Shown: positions 8,209 through 14,959 of the stretch, piece by piece
Layout: each line of letters starts with the position of its first letter
Position numbering within the stretch: position 1 is the first letter of the stretch
Origin: Acidimicrobiia bacterium
GTDB lineage: Bacteria > Actinomycetota > Acidimicrobiia > Acidimicrobiales > Aldehydirespiratoraceae
Assembly (NCBI GenBank): GCA_024421085.1
Contig: JAHQYN010000027.1
Location: 1-32,798, forward strand
DNA length: 32,798 nucleotides
Direction: 5' to 3'
Notes under the pieces: model-generated
Told to the model about the DNA's origin: nothing
Database searches by the model: none
The model's input: the letters and a program-made list of their open reading frames with translations, nothing else
Made by a program: the position numbers and the translations under genes

Positions 8209-8337
8209 AAGTAGAGCGAAGGCGCCTTCTGGATTCGCCGCGTCTGCCGAGACGACCCAACCATCGATCGGCCCGAGTGCGGCGTTTTCGACTGCCGGGT
8301 CGATGACCGGGAAGTTGAAGAAGTCGTAATCGTCAAG
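8209..8337 (-). pseudogene. Sugar ABC substrate-binding protein fragment
   Basis: About 43 codons read LDDYDFFNFPVIDPAVENAA, then LGPIDGWVVSADAANPEGAF and ALLE. The FPVIDP..., 'A.LGPIDGWVV.A.A.NPEGA..LL' pattern is that of the C-terminal lobe of family-1 extracellular solute-binding proteins (UgpB/MalE type). It is in a different frame from the aldehyde dehydrogenase piece to its right and shares its frame with the first few codons of the MalF piece. Some 350 residues of the original gene are gone. It is a scar between two deletion joints. Confidence 0.65.
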
Positions 8338-8735
8338 GCGACCCCGGTGAGGACGGTTGGCTCATACCACCAGCCGTCGGCCAGCGTGAGTCGTCGGCCT
8401 CCGGCCATCAGAGTCGCGCCTTCGCGTGTTGCGGTGGCCACGAGGTCTTCCATTGCATCGACGCGCCGTTCGTTTTGGAGCGGCCCGAGATCACAGGAGC
8501 CATCTATGCCTGGCCCGATGGTAAGCGCCTTGGTCGTGTCGACGAAGTTCGTCACGAACGTGTCATGAATGCTCCTGGGCACGAGGAACCGGCTCGGGGA
8601 GATGCATACTTGGCCCGAGTTGCGGAACTTCCCGTTCGCGCAGTCCCGGCTGGCGCGTGCGGGATCGACGTCATCAAGCACGATGACCGGTGCATGACCG
8701 CCGAGCTCGAGCGAGACTGGATTCAGGCTTAGCGG
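8338..8735 (-). pseudogene. Aldehyde dehydrogenase, internal fragment
   Basis: Directly after the stop of the TPP enzyme (8736-8738) the minus strand reads VSLELGGHAPVIVLDDVDPA, then NGKFRNSGQVCISPSRFLVP and, later, LGPLQNERRVDAMEDLV and WWYEPTVLTGV. These carry the ALDH catalytic Glu (LELGG) and nucleophile Cys (SGQVC). The ~250-residue NAD-binding N-terminal half and the C-terminal third are missing. At about 8338 the dehydrogenase reading ends and a solute-binding-protein reading begins in another frame. No start codon or ribosome-binding site suits this piece. Confidence 0.8.
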
Positions 8736-10619
8736 TCACAGATCGATTCCGTGGCGAAGCGCCTGGGTATCGGCAACCCAAGGCCCGACGTTCCATCGTC
8801 CGAATGAATCAACGGAACCTTCCGGGGCAGTCCCGTAGTAGACGGGGACGTGGACCAGCCCAACGCCTCCCGCTCCATAGACACCGTCGAGCGCGCTGAC
8901 CAACGCGCTGGCCGCGCCGTCGCCCGATGTCGCAGTCACGCCGTCGATAGCGGACGCCAGCGCGACATAGTCGATGGTCGCATCATCGTAGGTTGCATAG
9001 GCCGTGCCGTATTGGGCCTCTTGGAGAGCCGATATGGCACCCATTCGGCGGTTGTCGAGCACAATGATCATCCCCCGCGCCCCATGGACCATGCCGTCGA
9101 CGAGTGCCTGCGGATTCATCAGGAACGAACCGTCCCCGACGACCGAGACAGAATACGGAGCGGCTGCGCTAAGTGCCGTCGAGAGCAGCGCTGATGTGCC
9201 AAACCCCATATAGCTTGCGCCGCCGTCGGTGAAGCTCTCTTCCGGTGCGGCGTCGCCGGCGATCTGGAACGCAGTCGCCTGCACGTCACCTGCGTCGTAC
9301 CAACGAATGGCGTTCTTGTCTCGGGCCCAGTTCTCGATCGCGTGCAAAGCGGCGGCTTGGGAAAGCACGCCCCGCCCCCAGCGCGGATCCTTGAGCAATC
9401 TGGGGGCCACACGCACGCCCAGGTACTCGTCCCACCGTTCCCGAGCTACGCGACAGTCGTGCAACCATTGCGACGGCTGTCGGTCATCGCCAGCTTCCTG
9501 CTGATCTAGCTCATCGCAAAGCGCATCAATCGTATACTCAAGGTCACCGACAAGCGCGACGGTGTGAGCGTAGTGGGTCGCCGTTTCCGTGTCGGCGTTG
9601 ATATTGACCACTCGCGAGACGTTCGGATATCCAGTGCGCGAGCAGTCGGATTGGCACACGGCCCGTGCCCCCAAGACGACCAGCGCGTCTGCGTGCTCCA
9701 TCGCGAAGTTCCCAGAAATCGAGCCCTTGGATCCACCTACCAACATGTTTCGTGGGTGGTCGGGCGGCAACACGCCAATGGAGTTCGGAGTCAGGACCGC
9801 GACCGCATCAAGGCGATCAAGGAGGCGTCCGAGTTGCGGTCCGAGCGACGCAGCACCTCCACCGACCTTGACAACTACTCGGTCTTTGCCGACTAGCTCT
9901 CTTGCGGCTCGCATGGTCGCCGGCGGTGCCGCTGGTCCGCGTCGCACTGAACCTCCCGGCGGCAACCGACGCAGGTTGAAGTCGGCGATCAACGCTGGCT
10001 GAACGTTGATCGGGAGCAGCAAGAAGAACGGTCCCGGTCGGTATGGGTCGTCGACGACCGCCGCTCCCCGACGCAGGGCTTCGGTGACGGCTTGTGGCGT
10101 ATGGAGGCTGTAGCTCTCCCCCATAGTCGCGGTGAGGCGTTGCCAACCGAGTTGTGGTGCACCTGGGAGGTCCTGCATGTTGGGGCCCTCGGCCTCGGTC
10201 GTGGCATCGCCGTACAGGTGCCACACTCCAACCCCATTGAGCGCCGACGTGAGCGACCCGGCGAAAGCCTGGAGCGCACCGGGGCCTATGGATGTGACAA
10301 CTGCGGCGCGCTCTCCCGTCGCAACTCGCAGCGCCGTCGCTGCGTGGGCGGCTTCTGTTTCGTGTCGCACACCTACGAAGCGCACGACCCCCGCCGCCTC
10401 GTACTCCTCTATCTCCCTGGCAAGCGCAGTTGAGCCGTGCCCCAAGACGCCCACGAACGTCCGTACCCCCTGTGAGATCAGGCCCAGTAACACGGCCTCA
10501 GCCAGCGACAATGTCACTCTCGCCAGCACGGCTCCAGCGTCCAGGGCAGCACAAACCGAGCCATGAGCAGCGATAGCAGCAGCCCGGCCCGCCGCGGGCC
10601 GGGGGGTCATGGTGTCCAT
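8736..10619 (-). CDS. Thiamine-diphosphate-dependent enzyme (acetolactate synthase / IolD-like)
   Basis: 627 residues from ATG 10619; the further upstream frame is not protein-like and crosses the promoter region. Three domains of the ThDP decarboxylase/synthase fold are visible. The N-terminal PYR domain has the catalytic Glu in VRHETEAAHAATAL and SIGPGALQAFAGSLTSALNG. The central domain contains VLGARAVCQSDCS. The C-terminal PP domain has the cofactor motif GDGSFLMNPQALVDGM, with Asn in IIVLDNRRMGA. Its length and neighbours (sugar uptake, Gfo/Idh/MocA dehydrogenase, aldehyde dehydrogenase, IclR) suggest an inositol or related pathway enzyme such as IolD (trihydroxycyclohexanedione hydrolase). 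Plain acetolactate-synthase-like activity is also possible. It appears intact although the genes after it are destroyed. Substrate not determined. Confidence 0.8.
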   Translation of the reverse strand: MDTMTPRPAAGRAAAIAAHGSVCAALDAGAVLARVTLSLAEAVLLGLISQGVRTFVGVLGHGSTALAREIEEYEAAGVVRFVGVRHETEAAHAATALRVATGERAAVVTSIGPGALQAFAGSLTSALNGVGVWHLYGDATTEAEGPNMQDLPGAPQLGWQRLTATMGESYSLHTPQAVTEALRRGAAVVDDPYRPGPFFLLLPINVQPALIADFNLRRLPPGGSVRRGPAAPPATMRAARELVGKDRVVVKVGGGAASLGPQLGRLLDRLDAVAVLTPNSIGVLPPDHPRNMLVGGSKGSISGNFAMEHADALVVLGARAVCQSDCSRTGYPNVSRVVNINADTETATHYAHTVALVGDLEYTIDALCDELDQQEAGDDRQPSQWLHDCRVARERWDEYLGVRVAPRLLKDPRWGRGVLSQAAALHAIENWARDKNAIRWYDAGDVQATAFQIAGDAAPEESFTDGGASYMGFGTSALLSTALSAAAPYSVSVVGDGSFLMNPQALVDGMVHGARGMIIVLDNRRMGAISALQEAQYGTAYATYDDATIDYVALASAIDGVTATSGDGAASALVSALDGVYGAGGVGLVHVPVYYGTAPEGSVDSFGRWNVGPWVADTQALRHGIDL

Positions 10620-10621
10620 GA

Positions 10622-10669
10622 GTTGCGATGGTAGCAACAGTGTTGAAAAATAGACAACCTTATTGCAAC
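10622..10669 (-). promoter_or_regulatory. AT-rich promoter/operator region with GTTG/CAAC inverted repeats
   Basis: Just upstream of the TPP enzyme start lie GTTGC-N7-GCAAC (10622-10638), GTTG-N9-CAAC (10642-10658) and a further TTGCAAC (10663-10669). The stretch is unusually AT-rich for this window. Its closeness to the start codon fits a repressor site. The IclR protein encoded at 5.5-6.3 kb is a candidate binder (inference). No clear Shine-Dalgarno sequence precedes the ATG. Confidence 0.35.
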
Positions 10670-11041
10670 GGTGTCGCCGAACGGCTGGTAGGTGATGCGG
10701 AACAAGCCCTCGATCGCGTCGACGGCAGTTGTCAGCCCAGGACCACACTCGGGATCGACGAAACCGCCCCCGCCGCAGACGAGTGCCACGGGTATGTGGT
10801 CAGGGCACCGACCTACCACCCAAACCCACAGCAACACAACTTACGCGCGTGAGCACTGGGGCCAACACTCGACAGCAGGTGGCCCCCTGCCGACACCGGC
10901 TGGCGAACGTAGCCAGCCATCAGCTCGCGAGGCACGATCCAGCGCCAGGCCCAGGCACCTGAAAAAGGCAATACCCCGGGCGCATGCCACGAAGGCATTA
11001 GCGGCACCGGGGAATTGCTAGCAAGGATACGCTCGATCGCC
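10670..11041. other. Intergenic stretch, no supported gene
   Basis: About 370 bases between the leftward TPP enzyme and the rightward Abi-type gene, so it must hold promoters for both. No frame has clear motifs. A minus-strand stretch near 10690-10800 reads HIPVALVCGGGGFVDPE, faintly like a hydantoinase-type glycine-rich loop, too short to call. Confidence 0.35.
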
Positions 11042-11744
11042 GTGGAGTTCAACTACCAAATCGAAGAGGCGATCTCAGCCCCACGCCTCAACACCTACAG
11101 AAGCCTGGCATCATCAGATGACCACGCTTGGGCACTGTACCGCTGGAACATTGATCTGGCGGCCGAAGTCGCTCCTATCGCCGCGGATCTTGAGGTGACG
11201 CTACGCAACACAATCCATGACCGCCTCACCGATCACTTCGATCGAGGCGACTGGTGGGCCGCGAACAGCCTGCTCCTTGACGATGTCACCGCCAAAATGC
11301 TCACCGACGTGGTGCGTAAACACCAGAAGCACTGGCGGGCCAGGCAAGGTCATCGCCGACACCACGCTCGGTGTCTGGGTGCTTCTGCTGGGAAGAGGTG
11401 GAAACAGCGCCCTCGGACGAGCGATTGACTACGAGACCAAGCTCTGGCGCCCAACGCTCCGGTTCGGGTTCTCGAAGGGCACCTTAACGCGGTCGGGCCG
11501 AGAACGACGACCTACCCGAGCAGAGGTGCATAAACGTGCTGCTTTGTTCCAGAGGCTCCGCAACCGCGTCGCCCATCACGAGCCGATCCTCAACGGCATT
11601 CAGACCCCGGGGTCGAACACGATCGTTTCCCTCAGTGATGTCTGGAAACAGTCGCTAGAGCTCCTTGGCTGGATGAGCCCGGACCTCGCGAACCTGCACC
11701 GAAGCCACAGCTCTATGCCAGAGATTCTGAACCACCGCCCGTAA
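11042..11744 (+). pseudogene. Abi-family (abortive infection) HEPN-type protein, frameshifted
   Basis: From GTG 11042 (TTG 11015 possible) the frame reads FNYQIEEAISAPRLNTYRSL, then WALYRWNIDLAAEVAPIAAD and LEVTLRNTIHDRLTDHF up to about 11335. The rest continues in another frame: PGKVIADTTLGVWVLLLGRG, YETKLWRPTLRFGFSK and RLRNRVAHHEPILNG. Both halves match Abi_2-like proteins in order and spacing. The R-N-x-x-x-H motif (RNRVAH) is the HEPN ribonuclease signature. Such proteins act as toxin-like effectors that stop phage by stalling the cell. A single-base change around 11330-11345 explains the break. It could be a real loss or a sequencing error. Read as one protein it would be ~233 residues, a normal size. 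Confidence 0.7.
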
Positions 11745-11949
11745 ACCTAGACACGACAGAGTCCAGTTCGGCCTCCGCGCGTCGTGACACAGTAGGGGCA
11801 CGAGTCGCCCGCTGGTTCGGACGTTCTCTTGGCCCCCGGACGCCCTCGGACTGAGCAGCGGGAGAAGGCAATCTGCGCCGTGTACGCCAGCGGTGGTACA
11901 TACCTGGTACATCACAGCCGTCGCACGACCTCCCCGCGAGAACGACAAA

Positions 11950-11976
11950 GGCCCGGAACCGTTGAGATTCCGGGCC
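11950..11976 (-). terminator. Hairpin terminator of the tRNA-fMet transcript
   Basis: A perfect 9-bp stem (GGCCCGGAA / TTCCGGGCC) with a 9-base loop lies directly downstream of the tRNA on its strand and is followed by TTTGTCGTT. The position 8 bases past the tRNA CCA end fits transcription termination. Confidence 0.75.
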
Positions 11977-11983
11977 TTCTGAC

Positions 11984-12060
<77 letters not shown>

Positions 12061-12320
12061 GGCCTCAATGGTAGCGATCGGATTCGGCGGCAACAACCTG
12101 ACCCTCCACAACGACACCGCGCACCACAACCGGCACCACCAGCACGACGACCACACACAAGCAGGCGCCGCGGGCAACCGCAGGGCCCAGCACCCCCACG
12201 ACCATCGCGGAACCGGCGTTGATCGCCACCCGCCTCGCCGACTCAGGAATCCGCTACGAACCCCACTGCTGACCCCGACACGCCGACCCGGCACGTTGAG
12301 CGCCAACCCGGCGCGACGGG

Positions 12321-12451
12321 CTAGAAGGCGTGGTCGCCGATGATAGTGACGCGCTCCATGGGCCGGTGCTCGGGCAAGAAAACGGAGGGAGCGGCATGTT
12401 GCACGGCCCGGTTGTCTCGCATCACCGCAGTGTCGACCCGCCAACGCCGTC
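12321..12451 (-). pseudogene. TauD/TfdA-type dioxygenase, C-terminal remnant
   Basis: Immediately downstream of the lipoprotein stop, the minus strand in another frame reads RRRWRVDTAVMRDNRAVQHA, then FLPEHRPMERVTIIGDHAF and stop TAG (12321-12323). This is the conserved tail of Fe(II)/2-oxoglutarate-dependent TauD/TfdA dioxygenases: WDNRxxQHxA supplies the second metal-binding His, followed by R-M-x-R-V-T-I-x-G-D. The other ~240 residues are missing, so the gene was removed by a deletion whose joint is at or inside the end of the lipoprotein gene. The substrate cannot be inferred. Confidence 0.7.
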
Positions 12452-13057
12452 TCAGCTCCAGGCTTCGGGGTCGGCGGGGTCACCGTCGAGCACGATGTCG
12501 TTGAAGGAGGGATCGGGGCTGATCGACACGTCGGGTCCCGCCCAGATGTTGGCTGCGGTGGCCACGTCGGCTCGCGCACCCCCGGTGCCCCACTGCACGT
12601 ACGCCAGAATGTTGTCAGGCGACCCGAAGTCGGCGTTGTTGGCATACAGGGCAGCCTCACCGCCCTGATCACTCAGGCCGCCGACCACCGAGGCGGGAAT
12701 CTCAACGGTCACGCCCGCGGCGATGACCCCGCGAGTCACCACAGTGCCCAGATCGGTGTACTGGGGGAACTGACAGATGTAGACACCGTTGACGTCGACG
12801 TCTGAGGTGCCGCGGTTCTCGACTCTCACAAAACCGGTGTCGCCGAACTGAACCCCGACGATCTGCAGGCCGCCGAGCAGCACAGCGCCGTCCGGGACGG
12901 GCGCCGTGGTCGATGTGGTCAACGAAGTCTGGGCCGGTTCCGTCGCTTGGGGCTCGACCGGATCAACAGTCTCGTCGGCACCATCACCGCCACAGGCCGC
13001 TGCCAAAAGCACCAGAACCAACAAAGCAGTTGCCGCCTCGAAACGAACGAACCGCAT
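12452..13057 (-). CDS. Predicted lipoprotein of unknown function
   Basis: 201 residues from ATG 13057, with a strong ribosome-binding site (GGAGGG) 5 bases upstream. The N-terminus is a lipoprotein signal (ALLVLVLLAAAC, lipid-modified Cys22), so the mature protein should be anchored outside the membrane. A Thr/Pro/Glu-rich linker (residues ~28-52) leads to a single beta-rich domain: LQIVGVQFGDTGFVRVENRG, DVDVNGVYICQFPQYTDLG and AALYANNADFG. The order recalls lamin-tail-type domains of secreted bacterial proteins, a weak resemblance. The C-terminus ends at DPEAWS next to a dioxygenase remnant, so the last residues may have been changed by the deletion. A ~61-bp tandem repeat lies upstream where its promoter should be. 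Confidence 0.75.
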   Translation of the reverse strand: MRFVRFEAATALLVLVLLAAACGGDGADETVDPVEPQATEPAQTSLTTSTTAPVPDGAVLLGGLQIVGVQFGDTGFVRVENRGTSDVDVNGVYICQFPQYTDLGTVVTRGVIAAGVTVEIPASVVGGLSDQGGEAALYANNADFGSPDNILAYVQWGTGGARADVATAANIWAGPDVSISPDPSFNDIVLDGDPADPEAWS

Positions 13058-13115
13058 CAGACCCTCCTACCGGACCAAGACACAAACACCGAGCCTACAA
13101 GCCCCAGCACCGCCA

Positions 13116-13427
13116 CGCTCACAACCAGAGCGTCAACCGGACCGACATCAACCACCACCACCAACCCAGCACCCCGCGCTCACAACCAGGGGGACAACCG
13201 GAGCGACCGCAACCACCCCCACCAACCCAAAAACACCACGCTCACAACCAGAGCGTCAACCGGACCGACATCAACCACCACCACCAACCCAGCCCCCCGC
13301 GCTCACAACCAGAGCGTCAACCGGACCGACATCAACCACCACCACCAACCCAGCACCGCCACGCTCACAACCAGAGCGTCAACCGGACCGACATCAACCA
13401 CCACCACCAACCCAGCACCCCCACGCT
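13116..13427. repeat. Minisatellite, ~61/62-bp unit, five copies plus a partial
   Basis: Units begin with CGCTCACAACCAG at 13116, 13177, 13239, 13300 and 13362, with a partial at 13424, so spacing alternates 61/62 bp. Each unit contains GAGCGTCAACCGGACCGAC and a CAACCACCACCACCAACCC stretch; copy 2 is the most diverged. Because the period is not a multiple of 3, any translation changes frame between copies, which argues against coding. It ends at a large inverted repeat. Confidence 0.9.
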
Positions 13428-13464
13428 CATGGGGGGAGTCCCTCCGCCTGCGGGACCCCCCATG
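13428..13464. repeat. GC-rich inverted repeat closing the minisatellite
   Basis: Arms CATGGGGGG(A)GTCCC and GGGACCCCCCATG are complementary apart from a single bulged A, around a 9-base loop. No T-run follows on either side, so it is not a typical terminator. It abuts the last minisatellite copy. Confidence 0.7.
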
Positions 13465-13771
13465 AAACGTGCATCCAGCGGTCCGTCTCAAACCGCCAGC
13501 GCATCCGCCGAAAACCCATACTCGCAGCAAATTTCGGCCCTTTATGTCAGCTACACGACACAACGAGTGTCATAAATCCGACACAACTGCCTCTCAGCGC
13601 CACCCGGGCCCCGAAACCAACAACAGCACCCACGCAGATCCGGGACCTCCAGGCGCGCCCTCAAGCCGGTCGCGCAGCGTGGCGAACGCTGCCAATTCCG
13701 CTTCCCGACCCTCCAACTCCGGCGGACGCTGCCCGGCACCCGCGGCCTACGGGTTCGACACATTGCCGCGG
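13465..13771. other. Intergenic stretch, no supported gene
   Basis: About 300 bases with no protein-like frame. The relatively AT-rich part at about 13535-13570 has arms TTTATG and CATAAA with ACAC/GTGT inside, which may be regulatory. The leftward lipoprotein could be transcribed from here through the minisatellite. Confidence 0.35.
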
Positions 13772-14326
13772 TCAGTTCCGCAGGCTGGTCCAGTCTTCGG
13801 GGTTGGTCTCGACGAAGCGGTCGATGATCTCCCCGTCGATGGCGTCCACCAACACCAGCCCGCGGTGTGTCGGCGAGGCTTCGTTGCTGTAGAGGAGCAC
13901 CCGCCAGGTGGGCCGGCTGCGCAGTCCCCGCCAACCGAGCTGTGCTGAGGCGTGCCCGACCGGGAAACCCACGTCGCGTGCGGCTGCCTGCAGCGCCTGC
14001 TCCTCGTCGAAGGAGAGGTCCCAGCCCCCCTGGGCGTGATAGAGCCCGACCGCGATCAGGACGATCCCCGCGACGAGCACACCGTTGTTGATGAAAGAGT
14101 CGTTCACGACCGGCGTGTCCTCACCGACCGTGAAGCGCGCGAGGATGCAGACCGCGCCGATCAGCGTGTACAGCACCGCGGGGATGCGTCGCCTGCTGTT
14201 GTTGGGAAAGAGGTACGGCTCGACGACCGCGCTGGGGTCTAGGTCGGCGGGAAGCGAGTCACGGAAGTCGGCATCGCGCGGCGCTCGGTCTTGGGCCGCT
14301 TCAGCGGAATCGTCGTTCACGCCCAT
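13772..14326 (-). CDS. Small membrane protein of unknown function
   Basis: 184 residues from ATG 14326; a GTG at 14368 would overlap the upstream HIT gene and is less likely. An acidic N-terminal ~45 residues is followed by two membrane segments (about IPAVLYTLIGAVCILARFTV and GVLVAGIVLIAVGLYHA). A ~85-residue soluble C-terminal domain (LSFDEEQALQAAARDVGFPV, WRVLLYSNEASPTHRGLVLV, RFVETNPEDWTSLRN) follows. I do not recognise the family. It follows the HIT gene on the same strand with a 26-base gap and is probably co-transcribed with thrS and the HIT gene. Confidence 0.7.
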   Translation of the reverse strand: MGVNDDSAEAAQDRAPRDADFRDSLPADLDPSAVVEPYLFPNNSRRRIPAVLYTLIGAVCILARFTVGEDTPVVNDSFINNGVLVAGIVLIAVGLYHAQGGWDLSFDEEQALQAAARDVGFPVGHASAQLGWRGLRSRPTWRVLLYSNEASPTHRGLVLVDAIDGEIIDRFVETNPEDWTSLRN

Positions 14327-14352
14327 GAGCCTAGAGGCCGAGAGCTTGAAAC

Positions 14353-14922
14353 TCAGACGGCCGGCCACGACGCGACGAGTTGGTGCCAGGTGTCTGAGAG
14401 GGTCTCGGGCATCACTCGCACATTGGCGACTGAGGTCATGAAGTTGGTGTCGCCCGCGAAGCGCGGCACGACATGAACGTGCAGGTGGTCGGGCACACCA
14501 GCTCCTGAACCGCGGCCGAGGTTGGCGCCGACGTTGATGCCGTGCGGCTCATAGGCCGCCGTCACCGCCAGCGTGGCGCTGCGCACGGCCGCCCAGAGTT
14601 CGTCGTGTTCGTCGCTGGTCAGGTCGCCCAGAGCTGTGACCGGCCGGTAGGGCACCACCAGCAGATGGCCTCGTGCATAGGGATAGATGTTGAGCAGCGC
14701 GAAGCAGAGCTCTCCGCGCCAGACGATGCAGGTCTCTTCGTCAGGCAGTCCGCTGTGAAGGATCGCCTCGAACAACGTTGTGCCCTCGGGCACCTCCGGG
14801 CCGTCAGCAACGGCGGCTTCGGCAGCGGCGGCTTCGGCAGCGGCGGCTTCAGCAACGGCGGCTTCGGCAGCGGCGGCTTCGGCAGACGGAATGCGCCATC
14901 CGGCCCAGAGACGCTCAACCAT
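14353..14922 (-). CDS. HIT-family hydrolase/phosphorylase (AP4A phosphorylase-like)
   Basis: 189 residues from ATG 14922. The histidine triad HLHVHVVPR is the catalytic motif, preceded by LLNIYPYARGHLLVVPYRPV and GINVGANLGRGSGAGVPDHL. This order matches actinobacterial diadenosine-tetraphosphate phosphorylases of the Rv2613c type. The protein begins MVERLWAGWRIPSAE, like relatives (…LWxxxRMxY), but then has an Ala/Glu run (EAAAAEAAVA repeated, about residues 14-40) encoded by a 15-bp tandem repeat. The run is likely a helical linker and variable in length. The gene starts 37 bases after the thrS stop on the same strand, an arrangement common in actinobacteria. Confidence 0.85.
   Translation of the reverse strand: MVERLWAGWRIPSAEAAAAEAAVAEAAAAEAAAAEAAVADGPEVPEGTTLFEAILHSGLPDEETCIVWRGELCFALLNIYPYARGHLLVVPYRPVTALGDLTSDEHDELWAAVRSATLAVTAAYEPHGINVGANLGRGSGAGVPDHLHVHVVPRFAGDTNFMTSVANVRVMPETLSDTWHQLVASWPAV
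14811..14885. repeat. 15-bp tandem repeat inside the HIT gene
   Basis: Five copies of CGGCGGCTTCGGCAG-like units start at 14811, 14826, 14841, 14856 and 14871. On the coding strand each adds five residues of the EAAAA/EAAVA type, so copy-number change would alter linker length without breaking the frame. Confidence 0.9.
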
Positions 14923-14959
14923 GGCGAGGGCGAAGCATCGTGGCGGCAGGCACGACGGA

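Noticed and set aside
10690-10800. Minus-strand HIPVALVCGGGGFVDPE resembling a hydantoinase-type loop
   Set aside because: Too short and without flanking family sequence.
12061-12320. Minus-strand hydrophobic 46-codon frame (MVVGVLGPAVARGACLCVVV...) and a plus-strand Thr-rich frame
   Set aside because: Both come from the same GC-rich low-complexity stretch, with no ribosome-binding site and no recognised family.
13428-13464. Large inverted repeat as a terminator
   Set aside because: No T-run on either side and not positioned after a gene end.
12906-13892. Long plus-strand Pro/Gln/Thr/His-rich frames over the 61-bp repeats
   Set aside because: Translations of a low-complexity minisatellite whose period is not a multiple of three; no signal or domain.
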